The position numbers and the translations under genes are program-made. 64,000 nt of DNA, taken from NCBI GenBank assembly GCA_043743335.1, contig JAYTWR010000112.1, positions 1 to 64,000 on the forward strand. The letters run 5' to 3'. Of the stretch, positions 17,580 to 26,265 are shown piece by piece. Under the pieces are notes generated by a model. The model had not been told where the DNA came from. It ran no database searches and saw only the letters and a program-made list of their open reading frames with translations. Source of the DNA: UBA5216 sp043743335. Its GTDB lineage: Bacteria; Pseudomonadota; Gammaproteobacteria; Burkholderiales; SG8-41. Every line of letters begins with the position of its first letter. Position 1 is the first letter of the stretch.

Positions 17580-18617
17580 ATGAGCGAACTTGCCAGTTGG
17601 CGTGAAGAAAAGCAGGCCGCGTACCTTTACCTTGTGGTGGCTGCAACCGAAGCCGGCACGCCGCGCGCTGCGCTGTTCACCGAATTGGCGGGCGAAGCGG
17701 AAAAGCAGGCGGCGATCTGGGAACGTCTCGCGCGCGAGGCGGGTTACTTGCTGCCCCTGCCGCCTTACACGCCGGATACACGCACACGCGCGGTGGCGGC
17801 CTTGGTAAGGCGCTTCGGCGCGCGGCCCATGCGCACCGTGTTGTCGGCAATGAAGGTCCGTGGCATGTCGCTTTATACCCACGCGCTGCACGGGCACACC
17901 TCACAGGCACCCGGCAGCGAAATGGGCAAGCGGCATCGCGGCATGGGTGGCGGCGGTAACCTGCGCGCGGCTGTGTTTGGTGTGAACGACGGCTTGATTT
18001 CCAATGCCAGCCTGATCATGGGCATGGCCGGTGCTACCGCCGACAACAAACTGATTTTGCTGACGGGTATAGCGGGCCTCGTCGCGGGCGCGTTTTCCAT
18101 GGCGGCGGGCGAATACGTGTCGGTGCGGTCGCAACGGGAAATGTTCGAATACCAGATTGGTCTTGAAAAAGAAGAGCTTGATCAATACCCCGCAGAAGAA
18201 GCCGAAGAGTTGGCGCTGATTTACGCAGCCCGTGGATTGCCGCGCGACGACGCCTTGCGGCTGGCTCAGCAACTCACGGCTGATCCGGCACGCGCGCTGG
18301 ACACCCTCGCGCGCGAGGAGTTGGGCTTGAATCCGGAAGACTTGGGTTCGCCATGGGGTGCGGCGCTGTTTTCGTTTACAGCGTTTGCCTTGGGTGCGAT
18401 GATTCCCTTGTTGCCGTTTTTGTTTTCCGGTGGCGTAACCAGCATGATGATTGCTGTCGGCATGACGGGGCTTGCGTTATTCGGCGTGGGTGCAACACTG
18501 TCGCTGTTCACCGGACGTAACGCATGGCGGAGCGGCACGCGCATGCTGGGCATCGGCGCGGCGGCGGGGGCGGTGACATACCTTATCGGCAAGGGGCTGG
18601 GCGTGACGCTGGGCTAA
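17580..18617 (+). CDS. Ferritin-like domain plus VIT1/CCC1 transporter
   Basis: This 345-residue protein has an N-terminal rubrerythrin/ferritin-like helix pair (residues about 1-110, with YLVVAATE and ELAGEAEKQAAIWERLA supplying acidic metal ligands) and a C-terminal VIT1/CCC1 membrane domain. The latter begins with LRAAVFGVNDGLISNASLIMG in pieces and has AGAFSMAAGEYVSVRSQRE, the cytoplasmic metal-binding segment, and three further membrane helices. Members of this family are thought to move iron or manganese out of the cytoplasm. Substrate is inference. The gene appears monocistronic. Confidence 0.88.
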   Translation: MSELASWREEKQAAYLYLVVAATEAGTPRAALFTELAGEAEKQAAIWERLAREAGYLLPLPPYTPDTRTRAVAALVRRFGARPMRTVLSAMKVRGMSLYTHALHGHTSQAPGSEMGKRHRGMGGGGNLRAAVFGVNDGLISNASLIMGMAGATADNKLILLTGIAGLVAGAFSMAAGEYVSVRSQREMFEYQIGLEKEELDQYPAEEAEELALIYAARGLPRDDALRLAQQLTADPARALDTLAREELGLNPEDLGSPWGAALFSFTAFALGAMIPLLPFLFSGGVTSMMIAVGMTGLALFGVGATLSLFTGRNAWRSGTRMLGIGAAAGAVTYLIGKGLGVTLG

Positions 18618-18660
18618 GAGCTGAACGAACGGGCAATGCGCCGCCGTGCGGCCTTTCAGT

Positions 18661-18666
18661 TATAAT
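18661..18666 (+). promoter_or_regulatory. Probable -10 element of the metH transcript
   Basis: TATAAT lies eight bases before the first base of the SAH riboswitch, the right distance for a transcript that starts at the aptamer. No clear -35 hexamer is present at the normal spacing. Confidence 0.5.
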
Positions 18667-18673
18667 CGCCGCC

Positions 18674-18751
18674 GCCGAGGAGCGTTGCGACGGGGGCCTA
18701 CTCCTACTAACCCCGCCAGGCTCGGCCACTGTTCAGCAACCGCGCTCACGA
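18674..18751 (+). promoter_or_regulatory. S-adenosylhomocysteine (SAH) riboswitch upstream of metH
   Basis: The core elements of the SAH aptamer are present in order: GCCGAGGAGCGTTGCGACGG, a variable hairpin arm (GGGG...CCCC), CCGCCAGGCTCGGC pairing back to the first strand, and AACCGCGCTCACGAAC at the 3' side, where GAGCG and CGCTC form the pseudoknot stem. Known SAH riboswitches turn on SAH-recycling genes such as ahcY, metH and metF when SAH accumulates. Its position directly in front of metH fits that class. The downstream ribosome site is that of the leader ORF at 18780, not of metH itself. Confidence 0.9.
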
Positions 18752-18779
18752 ACTTTTTTCGAGATGAAAGGAGGTCGTG

Positions 18780-18905
18780 ATGCAAGCCATCCCAGACCAA
18801 AAATTTTGCTGTGGCTTCTATAGCTTCTATAGCTTCTATAGCTTTTGTCCTGCCATCGGTGCCGACCTCGGCGTGCGCTGTAGGCAGAGAGCCTTACGCG
18901 TATGA
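18780..18905 (+). CDS. Putative 41-residue leader ORF coupled to metH
   Basis: An ideal ribosome site AAGGAGGT lies five bases before an ATG at 18780. The frame runs 41 codons without a stop and ends in a TGA that overlaps the metH ATG (bases ATGA at 18902-18905). The product begins MQAIPDQKFCCG, then has a triple FYS repeat produced by a 9-bp tandem repeat, and ends in a basic tail. metH itself has only a weak purine stretch upstream, so this ORF could deliver ribosomes to metH by coupling. I know of no such protein; it may be a coupling device rather than a functional peptide. Confidence 0.5.
   Translation: MQAIPDQKFCCGFYSFYSFYSFCPAIGADLGVRCRQRALRV
18815..18842 (+). repeat. Three tandem copies of a 9-bp unit in the metH leader
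   Basis: TTCTATAGC is repeated three times between the riboswitch and metH. The unit is a multiple of three, so copy change would keep the leader ORF frame. A related 9-bp array (unit GTTGCTATR) occurs at 35574-35604. Confidence 0.9.
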
Positions 18906-21900
18906 GCGCCGATCGTTTTAGCCTGATCCAGAAGGCGTTGGCCCGGCGCATCCTCATACTCGATGGCGCTATGGGCACCATGATCCAGCGCTACAAGCTG
19001 GGCGAGGCGGAATATCGCGGTGCGCGCTTTGCTGATTTTGCGCATGACGTGAAGGGCAATAACGAATTGCTGGTGTTGACGCAGCCGCACGTTATCCAAG
19101 AGATACACGAGCAGTACCTCGCGGCGGGCGCGGACATACTCGAAACCAACACCTTCGGTGCGCAGCGCATCGCACAGGCCGACTACCACATGGAGGCGCT
19201 GTCGTATGAGATGAACGTGGTGTCAGCGCGCCTCGCCAAAGCAGCGTGTGCGAAATATTCCACGCCCGATACCCCGCGCTTTACCGCCGGTGCATTCGGC
19301 CCGACGCCGAAGACCGCTTCGATTTCGCCTGATGTCAACGATGCCGGCGCACGTAATGTCACGTTTGACGAATTGGTGGCGGCGTATCTCGAACAGGCGC
19401 GGGCCTTGCACGAGGGCGGCGTGGATTTGTTTTTGGTGGAAACCATATTTGATACCTTGAACGCCAAGGCGGCATTGTTCGCCATCGACCAGTTTTTTGA
19501 AGAAAGTGGCGAACTCTATCCGATCATGATTTCCGGTACGGTGACCGATGCGTCTGGGCGTATTTTGTCCGGGCAGACGGTAGAGGCGTTCTGGAATTCA
19601 GTGCGGCACGCCAAGCCGGTCACCGTCGGCCTGAACTGCGCACTGGGCGCGACGCTGATGCGCCCGTATATCGCCGAGCTGTCAAACATTTGCGATACGC
19701 GGATTTGCGCCTATCCCAACGCGGGCCTGCCCAACCCGATGAGCGATACGGGCTTTGACGAAACGCCGGAAATTACTTCGGCGTTGGTGAAAGAGTTTGC
19801 GGAAGCGGGCTATCTCAATGTCGCGGGTGGTTGTTGCGGCACTACGCCCGACCATATTCGTGCCATCGCCCAAGCCGTGAAGTCGCTGCCGCCGCGCGCC
19901 GTGCCGGTGACGAAGCCGAAGTTGCGATTGTCCGGGCTGGAGCCAGCCAATATCGACGAGACTTCGCTGTTCGTCAACGTCGGCGAGCGCACCAACGTCA
20001 CCGGCTCTCGTGCGTTCGCGCGGTTGATTTTGAACGAGCAGTACGACGAAGCCTTGGCCGTGGCGCGGCAACAGGTGGAAAACGGCGCGCAGGTGATCGA
20101 CATCAATATGGATGAGGCCATGTTGGATTCAAAAGCGGCGATGGCGCGCTTTTTGAATCTGCTGGCGGGCGAGCCGGATATTTCGCGCGTGCCGGTGATG
20201 ATCGATTCCTCCAAGTGGGAGGTGATCGAAGCTGGCTTGAAGTGTGTGCAAGGCAAGCCCATTGTCAATTCCATCAGTATGAAAGAAGGCGAGGCGGCGT
20301 TTCTGCGGCAGGCTACGCTGTGCAAGCGTTACGGCGCGGCGGCGATCGTGATGGCATTTGACGAGCAGGGTCAGGCCGATACCTTCGCGCGCAAGACTGA
20401 AATCTGCAAACGCGCTTACGACCTGCTCACGCAAAAAGTGGGTTTTGACCCGGCGGACATTATTTTCGATCCGAATATTTTCGCCATCGCCACCGGCATT
20501 GAAGAACACAATAACTACGCAGTCGATTTCATTCAAGCGACGCAATGGATACGCGACAACCTGCCGCATGCCAAGGTGAGCGGCGGCGTGTCGAACGTGA
20601 GTTTTTCCTTCCGCGGCAATGATCCGGCGCGCGAGGCGATACACACAGTGTTTTTGTATCACGCCATCAAGGCGGGCATGACCATGGGCATCGTCAACGC
20701 CGGCATGGTGGGCGTGTACGATGATCTCGCAGCGGAACTGCGCGAGCGTGTGGAAGATGTGGTGCTCAACCGCAGGCCGGATGCTACCGAGCGCATGATC
20801 GAGTTCGCTGGCACACTGAAAGCGGGCGCGGCGAAAGCAGAACAAACACTGGAATGGCGTCAGGAGCCGGTGGAAAAGCGTTTGGCACATGCGCTGGTGC
20901 ATGGCATTACGCAGTGGATCACTGACGACACCGAAGAACTGCGCGCGCAAATCGCCACGGCGGGCGGGCGTCCGATTCAGGTGATCGAAGGCCCGTTGAT
21001 GGACGGTATGAATATCGTTGGCGACTTGTTCGGCGCGGGCAAAATGTTTTTGCCCCAAGTGGTGAAATCGGCGCGCGTGATGAAGCAGGCGGTGGCGCAT
21101 TTGATTCCATTTATCGAGGAAGAGAAAGCGCGGCTCGCCAGCGAATCCGGCGAGGCATCCAAAGCCAAAGGCAAGATCGTGATCGCCACGGTGAAGGGCG
21201 ACGTGCACGACATCGGCAAAAACATTGTGACCGTGGTGCTTCAATGCAACAACTATGAAGTGGTCAACATGGGCGTGATGGTGCCGTGCCAGAAAATTCT
21301 GGATATGGCGCTGGCGGAGAAAGCCGACATCATCGGCCTGTCGGGGTTAATCACGCCGTCGCTAGAGGAAATGGGCAACGTGGCGCGCGAAATGCAGCGC
21401 CAGGGCTTCACCATGCCGCTGCTGATTGGCGGTGCCACCACGTCGCGCACGCACACGGCAGTGAAAATTGCGCCGGGCTACACCAACGGGCCGACGGTAT
21501 GGGTGCCCGATGCCTCGCGCAGTGTCACGGTGTGCAGCAGCCTGCTTGCCGAAGACGAAACGGTGCGCCGCAAGTATCTCGACGAGTTGAACGCCGATTA
21601 CGAGAAAGTGCGCGCGCAGCACGCCAACAAAAAAGGGCCGGAGCTGATTCCCATCGCCGAGGCGCGCGCCAATCGGTTTAAGACGGATTGGCAAAAGCAC
21701 GCGCCAGATGCGCCCGCATTCCCCGGCATGAAGCTGCTGCGCAATTACGACCTGGCCGAGATTGCGGAACACATCGACTGGGGCCCGTATTTTCAGACTT
21801 GGGATTTGGCAGGTTCGTATCCGAAAATTCTTGATGATGAAGTTGTCGGCGTCGAGGCGAAAAAAGTGTTGGCCGATGCCAAGGCCATGCTGAAAAAAAT

Positions 21901-22627
21901 CATTGACGGCAAATGGCTGCAGGCGCATGGCGTGATGGGGCTGTTCCCGGCCAACAGTATCAATGACGGCGAAGACATAGAAATCTACGGTGACGAGAAA
22001 CGGGCCACGCCGGTGATGACGTGGCACAATCTGCGCCAGCAAAATCGCAAGCCCACGGGCAATCCCAATCTGTGCTTGGGCGATTTTGTCGCGCCCAAAG
22101 ACGGTGGGGTCAAAGACTACATCGGCGCCTTTGCAGTGACGGCGGGTTATGGCATCGAGAAAAAACTCGCTGAGTTCGAGAAAAATCACGACGACTACAG
22201 CAGCATCACGCTAAAGGCGCTGGCCGACCGGCTGGCCGAGGCGTTTGCCGAGTTGTTGCACAAGCGCGCGCGGCGCGAATTCTGGGGCTACGCCAAGGAT
22301 GAAGCGCTGGATAACGACGCGATGATCGCAGAAAAATATCGCGGCGTACGCCCCGCGCCGGGTTATCCCGCGTGCCCGGATCACACTGAAAAGGCCGCGT
22401 TGTTTGAATTGCTCGATGCCAAACGTGCGGGCATGTCGTTGACGGACAGTTTTGCCATGTGGCCAGCGTCGTCGGTCAGCGGCTTTTATCTGGCGCACCC
22501 GCAGGCGCAGTATTTTGCCGTCGGTAAAATTGGCAAGGATCAGGTTGAGGATTACGCCGCGCGCAAGAACATGCCGCTGGCGGATGCCGAATACTGGCTT
22601 GCGCCTGCGTTGGGCTACGATCGCTGA
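18902..22627 (+). CDS. metH: Cobalamin-dependent methionine synthase MetH
   Basis: This 1241-residue, full-length enzyme has all four modules: a homocysteine-binding barrel (zinc ligands Cys246, Cys311 and Cys312 in GLNCALG and GGCCGTT), a pterin-binding barrel (FVNVGERTNVTGSRAF at about 357), the cap and B12 domain (DVHDIGKNIV with the cobalt-ligand His769), and the C-terminal reactivation domain that binds S-adenosylmethionine. It transfers a methyl group from methyltetrahydrofolate to homocysteine. Regulation is probably by the SAH riboswitch upstream. The start at 18902 fits the family N-terminus (RILILDGAMGTMIQ follows). Confidence 0.97.
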   Translation: MSADRFSLIQKALARRILILDGAMGTMIQRYKLGEAEYRGARFADFAHDVKGNNELLVLTQPHVIQEIHEQYLAAGADILETNTFGAQRIAQADYHMEALSYEMNVVSARLAKAACAKYSTPDTPRFTAGAFGPTPKTASISPDVNDAGARNVTFDELVAAYLEQARALHEGGVDLFLVETIFDTLNAKAALFAIDQFFEESGELYPIMISGTVTDASGRILSGQTVEAFWNSVRHAKPVTVGLNCALGATLMRPYIAELSNICDTRICAYPNAGLPNPMSDTGFDETPEITSALVKEFAEAGYLNVAGGCCGTTPDHIRAIAQAVKSLPPRAVPVTKPKLRLSGLEPANIDETSLFVNVGERTNVTGSRAFARLILNEQYDEALAVARQQVENGAQVIDINMDEAMLDSKAAMARFLNLLAGEPDISRVPVMIDSSKWEVIEAGLKCVQGKPIVNSISMKEGEAAFLRQATLCKRYGAAAIVMAFDEQGQADTFARKTEICKRAYDLLTQKVGFDPADIIFDPNIFAIATGIEEHNNYAVDFIQATQWIRDNLPHAKVSGGVSNVSFSFRGNDPAREAIHTVFLYHAIKAGMTMGIVNAGMVGVYDDLAAELRERVEDVVLNRRPDATERMIEFAGTLKAGAAKAEQTLEWRQEPVEKRLAHALVHGITQWITDDTEELRAQIATAGGRPIQVIEGPLMDGMNIVGDLFGAGKMFLPQVVKSARVMKQAVAHLIPFIEEEKARLASESGEASKAKGKIVIATVKGDVHDIGKNIVTVVLQCNNYEVVNMGVMVPCQKILDMALAEKADIIGLSGLITPSLEEMGNVAREMQRQGFTMPLLIGGATTSRTHTAVKIAPGYTNGPTVWVPDASRSVTVCSSLLAEDETVRRKYLDELNADYEKVRAQHANKKGPELIPIAEARANRFKTDWQKHAPDAPAFPGMKLLRNYDLAEIAEHIDWGPYFQTWDLAGSYPKILDDEVVGVEAKKVLADAKAMLKKIIDGKWLQAHGVMGLFPANSINDGEDIEIYGDEKRATPVMTWHNLRQQNRKPTGNPNLCLGDFVAPKDGGVKDYIGAFAVTAGYGIEKKLAEFEKNHDDYSSITLKALADRLAEAFAELLHKRARREFWGYAKDEALDNDAMIAEKYRGVRPAPGYPACPDHTEKAALFELLDAKRAGMSLTDSFAMWPASSVSGFYLAHPQAQYFAVGKIGKDQVEDYAARKNMPLADAEYWLAPALGYDR

Positions 22628-22671
22628 TGGTCGCGGACGCACGCTTTCAGTGCCATACCCTAGAAAATATC

Positions 22672-22691
22672 GTAACTTATTGATTTTAAAC
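22672..22691 (-). repeat. IHF-like dispersed motif, copy 4 (downstream of metH)
   Basis: On the minus strand the bases contain AATCAA-TAAG-TTA, an exact IHF consensus match, 45 bp after the metH stop. Confidence 0.7.
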
Positions 22692-22812
22692 GAGTTATTT
22701 GCATTAAATGCTTGTAAGGTACGGCAAACGTCGGCGACACATGAGTTGCCGGATATGGCATGATTAGCATTGATTAACCCCGTAGTCCCAATCAATAATA
22801 TTAGGAGGCGCT

Positions 22813-23640
22813 ATGCAGCAGCGTAAACAGATGGTCAGCAAAATAGCCAGTGCGGTGGCCGGTGTCGCGGCAATCGCCGGTGGCATCATGATCGCCCACA
22901 GCCAGGCCATGCCTGACCGCATCAAGTTCCCGGATGGTTTCGACAAAGGTGTGATGTACCAAACGGTAAACCGCGCTGACATCAAGCAGTTCCGCGAATT
23001 GTATACATCGAAGGAATCCGTTGCTGCGGTTCGCGCGGGCAAAGACGCTCCCAGCGGCACGGTGCTGACGCTGGTGCAGTACGCCGCCAAAACAGACGCC
23101 AGCGGCACGCCCATCAAAAGCGCTGACGGCAACTTCGTCAAAGGCGATGTGGTCGGCTACGCCGTGATGGAAAAGCGTGCCGGTTGGGGTGCCAGCATAC
23201 CTGCCGCGTGGCGCAATGGTGATTGGGAATATGCGGCGTTTACCGGGGATAAAAAGCCCAATCAAAAAGCCAATGCCAATACCAAAGCGTGTTTTGATTG
23301 CCATCTGCCGCACACCGGTCAGGATTTCGTGATTTCGCTGGCGGGGTTAAAGGGCACCGCAGCGGGCGTGGCGCAACGGCCTTCGGGACCGGGCACGGTT
23401 GCCATCGCGGAGTTCCTGTTCGGGCCGGAGAAGGTCAACGTCAAGGCTGGTCAGACAGTGACTTGGACCAATGTCGATGGGTCGCCGCACCAGATCACGT
23501 TGCAGGCGTCCAGCGAACTGCGTTCGCCGGTGGTGTTGAAAGGCCAAAGCACGTCGATTCAGTTCAACAACGAAGGCACCTACGGCTATATTTGCGGCCT
23601 GCATCCGGGCATGAAAGGCGAGATTGTAGTGACGCGCTAA
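22813..23640 (+). CDS. Cytochrome P460 domain fused to a plastocyanin-like cupredoxin
   Basis: This 275-residue exported protein has a signal sequence (to about residue 32), a cytochrome P460-type domain at about 35-180 with haem motif CFDCH (Cys160, Cys163, His164), and a C-terminal cupredoxin at about 190-275. The copper site reads SPHQITL (His226) and YICGLHPGM (Cys261, His264, Met267), a type 1 copper set. P460 cytochromes oxidise small nitrogen compounds such as hydroxylamine or related substrates, but the role here is unknown. A strong ribosome site TTAGGAGG precedes the ATG, and a terminator follows. A direct haem-to-copper electron transfer path in one chain is inference. Confidence 0.88.
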   Translation: MQQRKQMVSKIASAVAGVAAIAGGIMIAHSQAMPDRIKFPDGFDKGVMYQTVNRADIKQFRELYTSKESVAAVRAGKDAPSGTVLTLVQYAAKTDASGTPIKSADGNFVKGDVVGYAVMEKRAGWGASIPAAWRNGDWEYAAFTGDKKPNQKANANTKACFDCHLPHTGQDFVISLAGLKGTAAGVAQRPSGPGTVAIAEFLFGPEKVNVKAGQTVTWTNVDGSPHQITLQASSELRSPVVLKGQSTSIQFNNEGTYGYICGLHPGMKGEIVVTR

Positions 23641-23662
23641 GCGGCTCGCAACTTCTGATTTA

Positions 23663-23698
23663 AAACGAAACACAGGCTGAAAAGCCTGCGTTTCGTTT
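23663..23698 (+). terminator. Rho-independent terminator after the P460-cupredoxin gene
   Basis: The stem runs AAACGAAACaCAGGCT, loop GAAA, AGCCTGcGTTTCGTTT, with one mismatch. Poly-A on one side and T-rich sequence on the other suit termination from either strand, so it may also serve the minus-strand gene that ends at 23771. Confidence 0.8.
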
Positions 23699-23770
23699 GT
23701 ACTGTTGAAAGTTTAAAATTTGCGCAAGGTGCGCACACGACCGATGCGGTTCGCTACGCTTACCGGCATC

Positions 23771-24202
23771 CTACTCCACGCGAATGTTGGCGGCCTTGAT
23801 GACTTGCGCGTAGCGGTCGATTTCCATCTTGAAAAACGCCGCAAAGTCCTGCGGTGAGCTGCCGACAGGCTCTGCGCCTTCTTTCGCCATGAATTCGCGC
23901 GCATCGGGCGCTTTGATGGCGTTGGCGATCTCAATGCTCAAAGTATATCCGTCCGCGGGCGCGCGCACCACCCACTCGGTACCGATCATGGTGGATGCGC
24001 TAGGTCGATTTTCGACCACCACTGTTTGCCCCATGCTCTCTTGAAACTTTTTGCCGAGCAGGCGCGCCTGCGGGTCAAGGCCGCCGCCGGGGGCGACAGG
24101 CACGATGATGCGCATGGACTTGGCGGGAAAACTTTGCGCAATCGCACTGCAAGCAAAGCCCAATACGCCCGCAGCAATCGCCCACGCGCTAATAGGGGTC
24201 AA
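23771..24202 (-). pseudogene. Internally deleted tripartite-tricarboxylate receptor (TctC/Bug), in frame
   Basis: The 143-residue frame keeps the TctC N-terminus (signal sequence, FPAKSMRIIVPVAPGGGLD, QTVVVENRPSAS, PADGYTLSIEIANAI) and then jumps to the TctC C-terminus (FMAKEGAEPVGSSPQDFAAF, IDRYAQVIKAANIRVE). Intact homologues are about 320 residues, so roughly 180 central residues are missing without a frame break. The only start is a TTG, and a short AATCCTC-type repeat occupies the upstream region. The two ends come from both lobes of the binding fold, but the hinge and most of the second lobe are gone, so ligand binding is unlikely. Confidence 0.8.
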
Positions 24203-24232
24203 TCCTCAGTCCTCAATCCGCGATCCTCATGC

Positions 24233-26152
24233 CTAACCACCAATCTCCCCCCCATCCGCCTTGGTAACCACCACCACCGCAGGCCGCGGTGGCATATTCG
24301 GATCAAAATCCGGCCAGCGCGTGGACGGCTTGTCGATGGTTGAACCTTTTTCGTCTGCTGGGTGTTGTACAGCGATAAATAGCGATTTGCCATCCGGCGC
24401 AAAGGTGGGCCCGGTGACTTCTGCACCGCGCGGGCAACTGAAAAAATTGCGCGGTACGCCGCGCTGTGGGCCAGCGGTTTCAACGGCATACAGGCTGTCG
24501 GCAAAGCCTACCCAATCATCTTGCCCGTCGGTGGCGATCCACATACGGCCCTTGGGGTCGAACACGATGTTGTCGGGCGCGGCGATCCAACCGGTGTTTG
24601 AAACGGCAGCTTTTCCATCACCATAGCGCGCCTTGTGCTCGGCGTTTTTCGGGTCGCCACCGAGCAGAAAAAACGCCCACTTGCACTCGGTGGCGGTTTG
24701 ATCCGGCGTACCATCCACCATCGGCGGGATGATCTCGATGATGTGCCCGTGCTTGTTGGCAGCGCGCGGATTGGCGGCGTTGATTTGTTCGGGCTTGCGT
24801 TGCTCGTTGAAAGTACACACCACATAAATACGGCCCGTGGCAGGATTGGCCTCGACATCTTCGGGCCTATCCATTGGCGTGGCACCCAGCAAATCCGCCG
24901 CGCGGCGTTTCTCGATCATGACATCGCCTTGATCGTTGAAACCATTGGCCTTGGTGATCGGCCCTTGCCCAAACACCAGCGGCAGCCAGCGCAGGGTGCC
25001 GTCGGCCTCGAAGCGCGCGACGTAGGGCGTGCCGTTGTCGAGCAGGTCACGATTGGCGGCCAGGTTGTTCGGGTCGTAGCGGTCGCGCGTCACGAATTTA
25101 TAGACGTATTCAAAGCGTTTATCATCGCCCGAATACACCGCCACACGCCCGTCGTGGCTAACCGCCGTGGTGGCGCACTCGTGTTGGGCACGGCCCAGTG
25201 CAGTGCGCTTGACGGGCATGGATTGCGGATCGTAGGGATCGATTTCAACGATCCAGCCAAAGCGGTTGGTTTCATTCGGCTCGCGGTTCAGGTTGAAGCG
25301 GTCGATGTGGCGGCCCCATAAAAATCGCGCTTGGCCATCCACGCCGTAACGCTTCCACGCAGCGGCTTCACGGCCCGTGGCATCACCCAAAAAATAGCCC
25401 TGAAAATTTTCTTCAGCAATCAATACGGTGCCCCACGGCGTGGTGCCGCCCGCGCAATTGGCTAGGGTGCCGATGATGCGTTGTGCGCCCACATCCGCGC
25501 GCGTGGTCAGGCGCGCGTGCCCGGCTGCCGGCCCGCCCACACGCATGGCGGTGCTGCGTGCCGTGATGCGGCGGTTGTAGGCGGAGTCACGCAGTACGCG
25601 CCAGTTATTGCCCACCTTTTCTATTTCAACGACGCTGTGGCCATGCGCAGCCATCTCCGTCTCGCACTGCTCGCGGGTGATGTTCTTGCGGTAACTCTCG
25701 GCGGTGTAGCCCGGCCACATCAAGTGCGGCGACACGTACTCATGACTTACGCACAACAGCCCGCGCGTGGCGTTGTTTGAGCCACGCGGCAGCGGCATAA
25801 AGGCCATAAAATCATTGTTCGTCCCGAATTGCCGCTCTTGGGCCGCGGCCGTTTGCTGGTTCGGGTCAAACGCGGGCGCATCCTTAAACAAGGGGTCGCC
25901 CCAGCGCAGCAGCACGTTCAGGTCATAACCAGGGGCCACGTGGTGGGTTTCATCCAAAAAGCGGCCGGATTCCGTAAAGGTAAGGCTGGTTCCCGGCGTG
26001 CCGGTCTCAGCACTGGTTGCGCACCCTATTAACCCATAGACACCCGCCGCAGCCATGCCCTTTAACGCGCCGCGGCGTGTGAGCCGCAATTGCATCAGTT
26101 GGTGCATAGGTGTGGTGGTGGAAGGGTTGGAAACGGTATCGTCGTCGCGCAT
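24233..26152 (-). CDS. phoX: PhoX-family Tat-exported phosphatase (DUF839)
   Basis: This 639-residue protein has a Tat signal with RLTRRGALKGMAAAG and a possible lipobox LIGC. The body matches the PhoX/DUF839 family: RGLLCVSHEYVSPH, GGTTPWGTVLIAEENFQGY in pieces, RFGWIVEIDP and DRPEDVEANPATGRIYV. PhoX enzymes are calcium- and iron-dependent alkaline phosphatases of the periplasm. There is no adjacent phosphate regulon gene, so the substrate and control are uncertain. It is divergent from the ATP-grasp gene; the 113-bp gap has no confident promoter. Confidence 0.9.
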   Translation of the reverse strand: MRDDDTVSNPSTTTPMHQLMQLRLTRRGALKGMAAAGVYGLIGCATSAETGTPGTSLTFTESGRFLDETHHVAPGYDLNVLLRWGDPLFKDAPAFDPNQQTAAAQERQFGTNNDFMAFMPLPRGSNNATRGLLCVSHEYVSPHLMWPGYTAESYRKNITREQCETEMAAHGHSVVEIEKVGNNWRVLRDSAYNRRITARSTAMRVGGPAAGHARLTTRADVGAQRIIGTLANCAGGTTPWGTVLIAEENFQGYFLGDATGREAAAWKRYGVDGQARFLWGRHIDRFNLNREPNETNRFGWIVEIDPYDPQSMPVKRTALGRAQHECATTAVSHDGRVAVYSGDDKRFEYVYKFVTRDRYDPNNLAANRDLLDNGTPYVARFEADGTLRWLPLVFGQGPITKANGFNDQGDVMIEKRRAADLLGATPMDRPEDVEANPATGRIYVVCTFNEQRKPEQINAANPRAANKHGHIIEIIPPMVDGTPDQTATECKWAFFLLGGDPKNAEHKARYGDGKAAVSNTGWIAAPDNIVFDPKGRMWIATDGQDDWVGFADSLYAVETAGPQRGVPRNFFSCPRGAEVTGPTFAPDGKSLFIAVQHPADEKGSTIDKPSTRWPDFDPNMPPRPAVVVVTKADGGEIGG

Positions 26153-26265
26153 GGCTAACCTTCGGATTTTGAACTACTATCGAGAGCAGTTTATTTGTAG
26201 CGTGATGGAATAGTCAGGCGTATTACAATGTTCCAATCATTAAACACAACCTTTGTTGCCCGTTG

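Noticed and set aside
20129..21244. 371-codon open frame antisense to metH
   Set aside because: metH is certain here and the antisense product is rich in His, Arg and Ala with no motif.
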